DNA from: Gnetum montanum | Lineage: Eukaryota > Streptophyta > Gnetopsida > Gnetales > Gnetaceae | Assembly: GCA_015680685.1 (NCBI GenBank) | Contig: MNCI01017913.1 | Coordinates: 1,078,490 to 1,142,489 of the forward strand | Direction: 5' to 3' | Length of the DNA stretch: 64,000 nucleotides | Part shown: in pieces, positions 32,389-43,461 of the stretch | How positions within the stretch are numbered: position 1 is the first letter of the stretch | How the letters are laid out: each line of letters opens with the position of its first letter | Translations under genes and position numbers: made by a program | The notes under the pieces: generated by a model | The model's input: the letters and a program-made list of their open reading frames with translations, nothing else | Told to the model about the DNA's origin: nothing | The model's database searches: none

Positions 32389-32800
32389 AGTGTATTTTTT
32401 TGGCAAGCCCAGTGACATACGCTTGGCAACCCCAACGGTAGTTATACGAAGTCCAAGGTGTGTGCATACAGTTAGGGATGGATACTTATCGTACATAGGT
32501 TAGTTTAGAATTTACTTTCCACTATTTATTAGCTTAATTAATTTACCTCTTATTGTAATTAGGAGTAGCATAGGGTTAGACAACATTATCATATGTCTCA
32601 CTTTGGACTAAGCCATATGTGAAAACTAAGTTACCACTTGTCCAAGTAAGAAGATAGCAAACTATGATCAAGGCATAATAATTTAGTCCCATCCATAGAA
32701 TTTGACTGGATCATGTGTGAATGCTATGTAGTCTATAAGATTCTCAAGCTCAAGGTCTAGCCAATCAGGGTTGTTACACCATTCAACATCACCGTGAGGT
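32389..32800 (+). mobile_element. 3' half of an Athila-like LTR
   Basis: It starts inside the family, at a GCTTGGCAACCCCAACGG block equivalent to CGTTGGTAATCCCAACAAT of C1. It continues through the GAATTTGACTGGATCATGTGTGAATG block shared with C1, C2 and D. It ends near 32785, followed by a possible worn primer-binding site. Confidence 0.6.
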
Positions 32801-34720
32801 CCATGCAGACACAAAGGCAAACTGATTTGCTCCCAAGTACTCATACTTTGATTCTACATATCCTCCAAAAGAATATTAAGTAGCACCTGGATAAAAGTAA
32901 CTAAATAATGCTAAAATGCTATAAAAGTATGCAAATGCATGCAAATCTAATGCAAACAAGGTCATCCAAGGTCATCAATGAGATAGGGATAATTTGACAA
33001 AGTACCATAAAGGCCAAACAAAGGTCAAACAAGGGGAAATACTTGAAATAAGGCTAAAAATGGTCAGTAGATGTCATAATTTTTTCACTTTTAAGACTTT
33101 GAGGGCCATGATGTTAGGTTAGAGTCTTGGTGGACTATGATGCTAGTTTAAGGCCTTAGTAGGCCATGATCACATGGTCTCAAATGGTGGCCAAGGAAGG
33201 TCAAACCCCACTATTTGATACCATGAAAAGGTCAAAAAAAGTTAAATAAGGCTATAATAAGGCAAATTGAGAACATATAAGGTTGTATAAATGCTATATA
33301 AGGTCAACAAAGTCAACAATGCAACACAAGTCCAAAGCAAGCCAAAACACTATGTAATAAGGCAAAATAAATCAAGCAAAATAGGCTACATATAGTGAAA
33401 TTTGGCATATGTAGGTTAAACATGGTTAGGTTTTGCCACTTTTAGGCCTTAGTGAGCCATAAATTGAGGCTACAAAGCTATTAGGTGAGTTTGGACATTA
33501 GTCACGGCTATTTCTTGGCTATTTGGACTCAAAAATCAAGTGTTTTGAGGCTTCCACACTAGGTGTCCCTTGTTTCCACTTTGGCCAATGTCAAAGAAGG
33601 GACCCTTAGTGTGGAAGCTAGAGAAAGTGAATTTTGGAGCATCCAAAGGTCCAAAATTAAGGTTTCAGGATCTTCCCAAGGTAGTGCAAGGCCATATATA
33701 TCATAATTAGGCACCTTGGAGGTCTATAATGGCCAAAAACCAAGCTTTGAAGCCTCCCCCCCTCACCTCTATTCCACATTGAAGAGATAGAATTCAACAT
33801 GGAGAACCATGATTCAAACCAAAATAGGGTCAAACATGATCAAATAGGTAACCAAAACCTAGATCTAGGAGTTGTGCATTCCATGGCTTCATTTTGAGGT
33901 AGTCTAAGGTAGTTTTGGGTGTTAAAACATGTTGGAATGGCTTCCCCACTTTTTCCCACATTGAGAATAGTATTCCTAGCATGCAAAGATTGGGGGGNNN
34001 NNNNNNNNNNNNNNNCTGGGCCACTTGTTTTGTGGATACAAGATGGTTTGGGAGCACATTGACAAGGCTCCTAGGCCCCTATGGTAGTAGATCATGATTC
34101 TGCAAGTTTTTGGTTGATTTTGGATAGGGTTGAAGGCTTTTTTAGGGCATCTAAGATCTTCCCCCACTATTTTCACATTGGGGAAGTTTCTCTAGCATAG
34201 AAGATTAAGGGGAATTAGTTTTAAAGATTAAAAAAAGGTCAAATAAATACAATCTCAAGGCTATGAGGTCCTGGGCTTCTTCGAAATAGATCTTTGGCTT
34301 TCGAAAGTGTTCTCTTGCCACTAAAAGTGGAAAAGTAGCTTGCTCCCCTTGTTTCCATGCTGCCTAGCATGGAAGGAACCTCCTCTAGTATGGATGAGAA
34401 AAGAATCTTAGATCTAGACCATTTCGTATCATAATTGACTGTGCATGTCAACTTTTGGAGTTATTAGGGCCAAGGGTTAGGGTTCCATGTTAAATTTTAG
34501 TAATTTTGAGTACTTCTAAATGTTGTTTGGACTTTGCTAGGGTTAGGGATCTTAGCATGGAAGACTAGGGGAAACCCCTTTTTGACCATATGGCATCAAT
34601 TTTTTAAGGGCTCAAATAGCTATTAGCATGGTTCTAGAGTGCATGTAAAGCCATTTGATGTTATTTTGAGGTGTTTATGAGCTCCAAATGAGTCCCTCCC
34701 TTATTTTCTACTTTGGTTAG
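32801..34720 (+). other. Gene-free repeat-rich stretch with an assembly gap
   Basis: No gene. 32940-33420 is full of AAGGTCAA and AATAAGGC-like words. From 33500 a module of about 190-215 bases recurs. Its core reads like CCCCACTTTTTCCCACATTGAG...CTAGCATG, at about 33755, 33940, 34155 and 34340. Eighteen Ns at 33998-34015 fall in the second module. CTTCCACACTAGGTGTCCCTT (33552) pairs with AAGGGACCCTTAGTGTGGAAG (33598). Confidence 0.55.
33998..34015. other. Run of 18 N
   Basis: Unresolved bases directly after a G run, inside a repeated hairpin-like module. Open stretches reported across it are not meaningful. Confidence 0.95.
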
Positions 34721-35553
34721 TGATAAATCATGTTTTGACTAGCTTTGATATTGCAGCCTTGATATCAAATACCCAATGTCAGAGCCCAAGATGCGATGTC
34801 GAATATCCAATATCATAGGGTATATGCTAGCCTATAAATATAGTCCTTGGGTTTACAATTTTCATATAGTTTTTCATAGTTTTTGCATAGAGTAATGAAT
34901 TTCTTGCAGTTTAGTCATTCCAGAGTTAGAATATTTTTGAGTGCCCATAGTAGGAGTCTGAGTGTGTATGAACCTTTATTTGAGCACTAATGTACCTAAG
35001 CACAATAGTGTGATGGGAATAAAGATGAGCCCTTTTGATAATCCTTGCCACACTAAGGATAGATTAATGTTTCTTTTAATGCATTTATTATTCATGAACT
35101 TTACTTTAATGCATTTTCATTAAGTAATTAATTTTTAGTTATTAATGAACTCAATCATGATCACTTTGAGCATACATGTAGCACTTGGTAACCAATAAAT
35201 GCTTAACATTTGGTAACCCATGTTTAGAATGTGTTCGGGGAGTGGGAATGGGTACTTATGTTAGGCTAGCTAGGTAGTAGGTTAATTAGATATTACATTT
35301 CTCTACCTTTGACTCTTATTATAGGTGATTAAAATTATAAAATAAAAAATGATAAAAATCATATACCTCAGTTTCACTTAACCATATACTTGTACTTCAT
35401 GAGAGAAGTTGAGAAGATAATAATCATTTCGATTAGATTTCACATCTTAGAACTAGTGTACTTTCAAACTTAAGGTCTATGAAATTTGACTAGGTCACAT
35501 GTGAATGCTTGTGATTCATATGGTTGGGTGTAGGAATACCTTATCGCTCATCA
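34721..35553 (+). mobile_element. 5' LTR of Athila-like element D
   Basis: It runs from TGATAAATCATG to CGCTCATCA, 833 bases, matching C1 and C2 in order of blocks. TATAAATA is at 34833-34840. The ACTTGGTAACC words at 35190-35220 correspond to the TTGGTAATCCC blocks of the relatives. A primer-binding site follows directly. Confidence 0.75.
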
Positions 35554-35573
35554 TTGGTGTTGTTGCTGAGGAC
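35554..35573 (+). other. Primer-binding site of element D
   Basis: TTGGTGTTGTTGCTGAGGAC is TTGGCGCCGTTGCCGGGGAC with C-to-T and G-to-A changes only. That is the tRNA-Asp type site used by Athila-group elements. Confidence 0.7.
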
Positions 35574-35595
35574 CTTTTAGTTGTTATGTGCACTA

Positions 35596-35600
35596 TCTAG
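35596..35600. repeat. Target-site duplication of element M (left)
   Basis: TCTAG directly before the TG of the left LTR. The same five bases follow the right LTR at 61578-61582. Confidence 0.85.
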
Positions 35601-37345
35601 TGTGATGTTCGAAAGAATTGGTGGCTAGAACATTGAGAGGTCCATGGGCGTATAGCCTAACCTTGAATCCATGTAAGGGTCGTGCTGGGGAAATGGAGAC
35701 GAGGCACCCTAAATGGTCTAGTTGATTAGATAGGGACTTAAGTGGTGTTAAAATAACCATTTTTAATAGAAGTTTATGGGGCATTACACGTGGGAGTTGG
35801 GACAACAAGCAAGAGCGTAGTGTAGAGTCTCTGCCCATAAATAGTAACGTAAAGATGCAAATGCATATTGATAGTAGAGAAATGTAAGAGTTATAGTAAA
35901 AATTAGAAACAAATGATGAGAAAGGAAATGGAACAAAATCTTGAGAGTAGAGAAATGCACAGCCCCAAACCTGGGGAGTGTAAGTTTTGCTTGAATAGGA
36001 GGTGAAATTGGTATGCAGTGTCAGACATGCATAGTGGCAATGTAGAAATGTGTTCATAGTCTCTAGGACATCTAGGACATGGTGCTAGTAGCTACACGTA
36101 AGGCTAAACCTATTGGGTTGGTTGTTGCCACATTCTACTAGTGTAATGGTGGACTACATCAATGTACTTGCTAAGGTGTCAAGATCGAGTGCTCAAGTGC
36201 GAGAGTGGCAGAGATGCTCCAAATGCTTAAATGCTTAATGCTATTTTGATTTGCCAACCCCTAAAGTGCTAAACATTAGGGTATTTATAGGGCTAGGTTT
36301 AGTGTGAAATGTGGATTGGGTGCCATTTGGCATGGATGCCACATGGCATGAGCATAGATAGGGCTACGTTGACATGTTATGCTCTCTGTAGCAAAGTGTT
36401 ACACTCTACAAGATAGCAACAGGAACTCAGAGACTACTAAATTATGACCACATTGCCTGAACTACATGTGCCCAAGTCTGAGAGACTACGATGTAGCTAC
36501 AAATAGTGTCAAAACAATGCAACTTGGAGACTATGCTCCAAGACTATGTCTTCCCCCTCTTCTGAGTAGGGTCAAGCATAGGGACAATTTCCAAGATCAA
36601 TGGGGGGTGCAAAAGAAATGCAAACTGCTAATCTTTATTACAAGTGGGATGTTGAAGCTAAGATGAAGATTGATGTCAAGTTCTAGAGGCTTTTGGAGGT
36701 TGTTAGAGGCATTTTCTATGTGTCAAGATGGCTACGCTACATAGTGTAGCAGAGCGTAGCAAGTACACTTAGTGAAATTTTGCAAATTCTAAATTGCCAC
36801 ACTAGTGATGTTGGCTACACTGCATAGTGTAGTAGAGTTTAGCATGGACACTTTGACAAATTTTGATGAAATCTCTAATCTTCCTTCATGGCAAGTTGAC
36901 TATGCTCTAGGGTGTAGTAGGATAGGCAACCTCGAAAGTTAGAAAATGTGCCAAATGCATCTTCCATGTTGAGCTAGCTTGATAGATCCTTATCCAACAC
37001 TTAGGAAAAATTGGGCCATGAAACTTGTGTCATGATTGCTATGCTGTGTAGCATAGTAGCCCAAAAGATAGAAAACTTGCCAAACTATTTTGTCCATCCT
37101 AAGCAACCCTCAACCACTTCTAGCTTGACACTTGTACAGATTGGCCATGGAAGTGTGTGTTACACTAGCTATGCTGGGGAGTGTAGTAGGACACTTAGAA
37201 AAATTTTGCAAAAAATAGGACTTAGTTGTGCTACACTGTCTATGCTACCTAGTGTAGCGCCAGACTTAGAAAAATGTTTCCCAAGTTTTAACACTTAGAC
37301 AAATCTACTATCAAACTATGAAAGCCCAAAATTGGTGGTGTTTCA
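35601..37345 (-). mobile_element. 3' LTR of element M
   Basis: Its outer 5' end (TGAAACACCACCAATTTTGGG on the minus strand) is at 37345 and its 3' end (...GAACATCACA) at 35601. It carries TATAAATA (36282-36289 on the minus strand) and hairpins such as CTATGCT-GTGT-AGCATAG at 37039-37056. Confidence 0.85.
36282..36289 (-). promoter_or_regulatory. TATA box of 3' LTR (element M)
   Basis: TATAAATA on the minus strand in the family context AGCCCTATAAATACCC. Confidence 0.7.
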
Positions 37346-37362
37346 TTGGTCCCTCTTTGTTG
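37346..37362 (-). other. Polypurine tract of element M
   Basis: On the minus strand CAACAAAGAGGGACCAA abuts the LTR, where plus-strand DNA synthesis would be primed. Elements E2 and N have the same tract. Confidence 0.75.
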
Positions 37363-38925
37363 ATGTTTGGAGGATTGACTTGAGAGATGTTGACAAAGAA
37401 TATGAAACACCACAATGAACATGACACAAACACTGCTCATTAGTGTCCAATTAGATAACGCTTCATTATGCTTGAGAGTGCCAAGCGAATGAAGTATGGT
37501 AGGGAATAGATTAGGGAAATGAGTCAAGGGCCAATGGATGGAGAGGATGTTCACTATAGATGGAGCTATAGGATGTAGAATTATAATGGCTTGTTGCCAA
37601 AGCATGATCCCTTGTCAAAGTGCTAGTGATGGAGTTAGCATGTGAAGGTGGCCTACCCTTAGGATTTCAACCTCTCATCGGAGTGCTTGTGAGATGGTCG
37701 CTTTGGGGCTAGATTGGTTACAAATTGACAATTGATTTTTTGACTTAGGTAGTTAGCTTATCTCATTTTTTCTTTTTTTTCTTTTTTTCTTTATTTGTTT
37801 TCTTTTTTAATGTTTTCTCTTTTCATTTTTGCTTTTTCTTTCTTTTGTGTTACTGAGCAAATTGCACATCAATCAGAATTACAACCAAATTACATCTGTA
37901 GGATAGGTGTTTCCTCCCTAGGATGAGTTATGTTACATCTAATTAGGGTATTTGACCAACCTACAAAGGCTCCCCATGGGATGAGTTGCATTATGCCCAT
38001 CATGGGTTTAGTGGTTAATTGTAGGAAAGGTTCCATGTGTAGTAGGGAAGCTTGTAGGGAGTGTGGGAGGTTACAAGATCAAGAGGTGGAGGTCAATTAG
38101 CTAGGGAAACTATAGGGATGTGCACTCTTAAGTAGCTAAGTGAGCCAAAGTGGACACATCAAACCAATATGGTACCTTGCCGCTATGATGAAACACATCC
38201 TTGAACGATGCCACCAAGGCTTCATCCTTTAAATGCAACAGAAAGAAAATAAGAAAAATAACCACCATGTGAGATCAGAGAAAAGTTCTATTTTTTAGGG
38301 GCATTGCAAGGGCTATGAGTATTGTGTTAGTTGTAGGTGCATGCAATGTCCAAAGTAGGAAGTCTAGTGTAGGTGTTAGTGGTGGTAGGCTGTGAAAGCT
38401 CCAACTGCCACCCCAGAAGTGAGCATGCAAATGGCTAGAGGCAATGGTGATGCAGGTGCTTAGGAGTTCTAAACAAAGGTAGGAGCTAGGAAACCCAGTA
38501 GCATGGTAGAGAATTACATTGCTGGATGCATTTCTAGGCTCAAGCGATGGTGAGGGCCAGAGAATGGCAATGCTATGGCTAGGTGATAGTACTGTTGGGA
38601 CTCCAGTGAGTGATGTTGATGGTGAGAGCTCTAACCAGGATGATTGGCACTAGTGGTGGTAGCTCCAGAAGGTTAGCAAGATGCCAAAATGCATTTATGA
38701 AAGATTAGCAAGATGCTAGGGTTGGTGATGCTACAAATGTCCTAGAGGATTTTTCCTTGACAATGTGAAAATCATTCTGGAACTATAATGGCCCACCCCA
38801 TCCTGCCCAAGAGATGTGGTTAGGTGATGGAGAATTGGAAGTATTCTCGCTCGCTTGTTTGTAGAACTATGTGTGTTGAACTATGGATGCTGAACTGTGA
38901 ACCTAATTTTAGGTCTTGGTAGATC
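37363..38925 (-). other. 3' UTR of element M
   Basis: No gene. It contains a pyrimidine run of about 100 bases on the plus strand (37757-37856) and blocks shared with the 3' UTRs of A and N (for example the conserved CTTTGTCAACATCTCT before the polypurine tract, read on the minus strand). Open stretches at 37288-37605 lack motifs. Confidence 0.6.
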
Positions 38926-39118
38926 GCATGATGTGCTAGTTTAAGGTCCTATTAGACCACTATGCTAGTTTAACATCATAGGGGATGGTGGATGGCCGAT
39001 TTAAGGTGATAGAAAACCATGCTATGGGTGCTAGTTTAGTGTCATAGCCTAAGGACATTTTGTGCTAGTTTAACATTGTAGCGGATGTCTGTGCTAGTTT
39101 AACATCGTAGTGGATGTT
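38926..39118 (-). repeat. Short-repeat array after pol (element M)
   Basis: Six or so copies of the unit (minus strand ACGATGTTAAACTAGCACA) follow the integrase stop as in the sibling elements. Confidence 0.75.
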
Positions 39119-39156
39119 AACTCACCTTGCTTTTCTTGTTGATGCAATACTATATA

Positions 39157-40290
39157 CTAGGTGTAGTACAGCTTCAGGTATGAGTGGTTAATAGGATAGG
39201 AAAACTCATTATTTTCTAGATTAGTAAGCTTGAAGGCTCCATTGTCATATGCTTTTATGACCAAGAAAGGCCATTCCCAGTTGGCTAAGAACTTGTCCGT
39301 GGGCTTGCGAATGACCTTGAGGACTAGGTTTCCCTTCTTGATCAAGCGTTGCTATTGATTGTGATGCTTTTCTTGCTACCACTTGATGCAATCAAGTGTT
39401 TGTATGTGTTCCTCCTCTATAGAGTTGAGGTCAATAGTTCTCAACTCGTTGTTTTGAACCTCATCAATGAAGCTTGAGAGGATCATGCAGAGTGATGGGA
39501 CCTGCAATTCAAGAGGCAACATTGCTTCAAATCCATACACAAGACTATATGGTTTCTTACTTGTCACTTTTCTACATGTCATATGGTAGGGCCATGGTGC
39601 ATAGACTAGTTGTTCATGTCATCGTTGCTTACTATTGATTAACATTCTCTTTAGAAGATTGATGATGACTTTGTTTGTAGCCTCTACTTGACCATTTTCT
39701 TGTGGGTAATACAGTGATGAGAAGAAATGTTTAATGCCAAAGGTTTTTTAGAAGGCTTTAGTTTTTGCACTACTAAATTATGGCCCATTGTCTATGACTA
39801 TAGTCATAGGAAGACCAAATCAAGTTAGTATGTTATCAAGAATGAATTTGCAAACCTGCTATGATGTCATCTTCCTAAGGGGAATGGCTTCAACCCACTT
39901 TGTAAAATATTCAATTGTAGTAATGATGAAGCAATGTATTACAGAAGACTTAGGCATTATAGGCCCTATGATATCCAACCTCCAACATTGGAATGACCAC
40001 ATAATTTGTGTAATATGCAGTTCAGTGGGTCACACATGCATTAGGTCACCACGTCGTTGACACACGTCACATGTCCTGACCTTGGAGATGTAAGGATGCT
40101 CCATGTAAGGCCAGTAATAGCTTAGACATATGATTTTTGCTACCATTGCCCTAGGGGCTATATGACCTCCACATAGTCCCTCATGGAGTTGGTCGATGAT
40201 CTTTTGTACTTCACTGCCACTAATGCAAGTTAATAGTATGCCATCATAGGACCTGTGACACAAGATGCTATCACCTAGAAGGATGTACTA
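39157..40290 (-). pseudogene. Integrase of element M
   Basis: The HHCC finger is open at 40263-40030 (HEGLCGGH, CDVCQRRGD). The core follows with PLRKMTS, VIDNGP and, 35 or so residues on, a YYPQENGQVEATNKVI block containing the catalytic glutamate. The C-terminus at 39345-39157 has DKFLANW and AYDNGAFKL and ends LKLYYT. Frameshifts separate the pieces. This is the best preserved integrase in the window. Confidence 0.85.
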
Positions 40291-40329
40291 TCATGATTGC
40301 ATCCTTTTGTGTAGAGGTTAGATTTTATG

Positions 40330-41400
40330 GGGATTTCCCCTATTAGAGGTATGCCTTAATATCATCATAGCACTCTTGGGCGTGAGCTGTGCTTATGGAT
40401 GTGATGCTTGTTGTTTGAGTTATAGGCTTAGTGTAATACACTATTGTAGTGGGCAAAGCAGAAAACATGTTTGGTGCTATGCTTAAGGATAAAGTAGCCA
40501 ATGCGTTAGCTATGGAATTTTCATTTCAAGGGATATGTTGGACATCTACGGTTGCAAATTGTTTGAGCAAGTGTTTCACCAAATCATAGTAAGGTTGTAA
40601 ATGTTCTGCCTTACAAGCATAAACCTCTATGACTTGGTTGATGACTAGCTATGAATCACCTTAGAATACTATGTCTTGGATTCCTAAGTCCTGAGTTGCT
40701 AAGACACCTCTAAGGAAACGTTCATACTCTGCCACATTGTTTGTACAAGGAAATGTGAAGTGATTTGCGAAGGGTCAGATCTCCTTAGAGGGGAACATGA
40801 TAATGGTAGCGGCACTACCACCTTATGTTGTTGAAGCACCATCAAAGTATAAAATAGTCTCAAAGTTTGTGGGTACTTGACTTATACTATTAACATGCTC
40901 ATCTAGAAATTTTTAATCTATTGTTGCTTGATCGTCTACAGGTGAAGCCATGAGTTGTGCAGCTATTGCTTGACCTTTTGTAAATGCTTGTGCTATATAG
41001 TCTAGGTCAAACTCCATGGTTATTGCCTTCCATCTTGATATTCGACTACTTTCGTATATGTTCATTGTAATTGCCCGTAGTATGTTGCTTTTGCAGATTA
41101 AATTAACTTAATTGTGGAAAAGATAGTGTCTCCACCTTTTAAGTGCAAAGACTAAGGCAAGACAGTTCTTCTCAACATCGTTATATTCATGTCATGGGCT
41201 ACTAGTGCATGGCTTAAGTAGTAAATAGGGACCTTTGAGCGCTAGTCTCACTTTTGGCAAGACAGAGAAGTAATAGACATGTCTGAGGTTGCAAAGTAAA
41301 TATAGAATGATTTGTGCCCTTGTGGGGGATAGACTGTTGGAAGTTGAGCTAGCTCCCTTTTTAGGTTATCAAATGCCTCCTGGAATTAAGTTGCCCACTC
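40330..41400 (-). pseudogene. Dual RNase H of element M
   Basis: The first RNase H lies at about 41330-41040. The second, archaeal-type copy at about 40745-40480 has VAEYERFLRGVLA, a GDS block with a stop, LVINQVIEVYACKAEHLQPYYDL and HIP.NENSIANALATL. The order and wording match element A. Confidence 0.8.
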
Positions 41401-41409
41401 AAAGTGGAC

Positions 41410-42120
41410 CCCCTTTTTGAGAAAATCTTGCATTGGCTATAACTTGTCAATCAACCTTAAGATAAACCAATGCATGAATTGTAGTCTACCTTGTAACCTG
41501 CATAACTCCTTAAGGTTTGCTAGTGGTGCTAAGTTGGTGATAGCCTTAACCGTATTAGGTTCTATGCATATGCTTGGTTTTGATACTACAAAGCCCACCG
41601 TGTGATTAATTTTGACACCAAAGACATACTTTTTGGGATTTAGCCTAAGGTCATATCTAAGACAATGTTTGCGGATGTGGTCCAAGTCATTTGCATGGTC
41701 ATGAGCTACTTTGGACTTAACTGTTATGTAGTCAATGTAGTCATTGAGCAAGTCTAATAGATAGTCACTAAAGATATATGTCATTACACATTGATAGGTT
41801 GCTCCTATTTTATGTAGTCCAAAGGGCATCATTGTCTAGCAAAATGTACCCTAGGGGGGGGGGGGTCATAAAAGTAGTGCTAAGTTGGTGCTCTAGGTTG
41901 ATTTAGATTTGGTTGTATCCTCAGAACCTATCCGTAAAGGACAACAAGTCATGACCAGCCATAGTATCGATGAGTTGTTCAATACTAGGCAAAGAGAAAT
42001 AATCTTTAATGGTTGCCTTGTTTAGGTCCTGGAAGTCTATGAAAATGCATATACTCTCATTTTTCTTAGGGACAAATATAATGTTTGAGACCTAATCAAC
42101 ATAGTCAACTACCCAGATGA
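41410..42120 (-). pseudogene. RT of element M, C-terminal piece (split by N)
   Basis: The piece from the break at 42120 reads VSNIIFVPKKNESI-like, FQDLNKATIKDY, SLPSIEQLIDTMAGHDLLSF. It is then open at 41832-41437 with PFGLHKIGATYQ and the catalytic box as YIDYITVKSK, where the second aspartate is tyrosine. A run of 13 G at 41858-41870 interrupts it. Its N-terminal part continues at 49475. Confidence 0.85.
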
Positions 42121-42125
42121 AACCT
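42121..42125. repeat. Target-site duplication of element N (left)
   Basis: AAACC directly before the TG of the LTR, repeated at 49470-49474. Removing N and one AAACC restores a continuous RT reading on the minus strand (KLYKAGFI|WVVDYV region). Confidence 0.9.
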
Positions 42126-42189
42126 GAAACACCAAAAAATTTCAGGTCTTGGTATCTCGACTGCAGATTTTTATAAGTGTTAGAACAAT

Positions 42190-42485
42190 GGCACTTTCAA
42201 CACCCTACTACGCTGCATAGCTTAGCACCATGCTATGCTACATAGCATAGCGTAGCGTAACACCCTGTAACGCTACATTGTTACATGCTATTACATGATG
42301 TTACGCGCTGTTACATGCTACTACGCTGCATAGCGTAGCGTAACAACCTGCTACGCTACACTGTTACATGTTGTTTCATGATGTTACGTGCTGTTACATG
42401 TTGCTACGCTACATAGCATAGTGTAACACCCTGCTACGCTACATTGTTACATGCTATTACGTGCTGTTACACATTGTTACCTACC
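42190..42485 (+). repeat. U3 tandem units with hairpins (N 5' LTR)
   Basis: About three units of roughly 90-105 bases. Each has a CTACGCTRCATAGCRTAG palindrome, GTGTAACACCCTG, then repeated TGTTACATGCT words. The 3' LTR has the same set at about 48610-48890. Confidence 0.75.
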
Positions 42486-42532
42486 GCACTGCCATGTGGT
42501 GCCAGATCTACATTTTGGACTAACCCTAGCCC

Positions 42533-42540
42533 TATAAATA
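42533..42540 (+). promoter_or_regulatory. TATA box of 5' LTR (element N)
   Basis: TATAAATA in CCCTAGCCCTATAAATACC. It would have driven the genomic RNA of N. Confidence 0.75.
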
Positions 42541-43161
42541 CCTTTGTGCCCTCTTTTTCAAAAATAAAAAAAGAGAAGAGAAGGGGGAGGGGGGAGGTTT
42601 CAATTTCTTCACTAGCAAGGCATTTGACATTTTGGCATTTTGACATTTAGCTCCGTGGACAAACGAGACCTAGAGCATACCACACCGACAAGGAGGCATA
42701 ACTAAATCACATGATATACTGTGACCACCAACCTAGGAGGCACAGTTTATCATAGTGAGTGCCAGATTTCATAGCCCAACACCACCGAGGCTATGATTCT
42801 GCTCCTACTGTGCCTATTGTACACTTTGTATACCTGTACCCTTTTTCAGGGCGGTGTATCTTTCTATTCAAACTCTTTTTTTGGCTGATCATAGCATTTA
42901 TTTGGTATTGTTAAGCATTAAATCATGTTCATTGCCCTGTTATGCACTTTAGCACATTTCTACTGCTATGCACATTGCGTTTTCTTTTATTGTTTGCAAA
43001 AGGGTTATTGTACATTGATTAGGTCCCTGTCTGATTGACCAGATCGTTCATGGCACCTTGAATCCATTTTCTCTAGCACTGCCCTCACGTAGATTCGGGG
43101 TTAGGCTATGTGCTCGAAGACCTCTCGGTGTTTTCAGCCATCAACATTTTTTGTTGCTATA

Positions 43162-43460
43162 GTTTTTGGCACTAGAAGGAGGGCCTTTTTTTTGCATTTT
43201 AGTACTTAGCATTTTTTCTGCATTTTTAGATTTAACCATTTTTCTGCATTTTCATACTTAGCATTTTTTTTGCATTTTTACACTTAGCCTTTTTTCCTAC
43301 TATCGATAGATTTACTCATTTTTCTGCTATTTTCTTGCTACTGGCAGACTTAGTCATTTTTCTACTATTTTCAGATTCAGTTATTTTCTTGCCATTTTCT
43401 ACCATTTTTAGAGTTAGCCATTTTCTGTAAACAACAAATCTCACAACCTGATCTGTGAAT
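43162..43460 (+). repeat. Leader of N with degenerate 25-30-base repeats
   Basis: After a primer-site-like TTTTTGGCACTAGAAGGAGGG comes a series of about nine units like CATTTTTCTGCATTTTTAGACTTAGC (43192-43435). The leader of M (59460-59560, minus strand) has the same type of repeats. The tRNA primer could not be identified. Confidence 0.65.
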
Positions 43461-43461
43461 A

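Larger units (their letters stand above)
42126..43161 (+). mobile_element. 5' LTR of element N
   Basis: Begins TGAAACACC and ends GTTGCTATA (the other copy ends CGCTACA). U3 has about three 100-base units rich in TGTTACATG and hairpins such as CTACGCT-GCAT-AGCGTAG (42321-42338). TATAAATA is at 42533-42540. A purine-rich stretch (42566-42600) is missing from the other LTR. Confidence 0.88.

Noticed and set aside
33830-34176. Open frames crossing the N run
   Set aside because: They are open only because Ns cannot form stops.
37757-37856. Pyrimidine tract as a functional splice or triplex site
   Set aside because: It is in the 3' UTR of a dead element, and the matching places in A and N have no such tract beyond short A-rich runs on the other strand.
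41858-41870. G run as a quadruplex or frameshift signal in RT
   Set aside because: A single run of 13 G in a dead gene is more likely a sequencing or decay artefact. No further G runs are near enough to form a quadruplex.
42190-42485. CRISPR-like array in the N LTR
   Set aside because: Units are of uneven length and differ from each other, spacers are not unique, and the array lies in the U3 of a plant retrotransposon.
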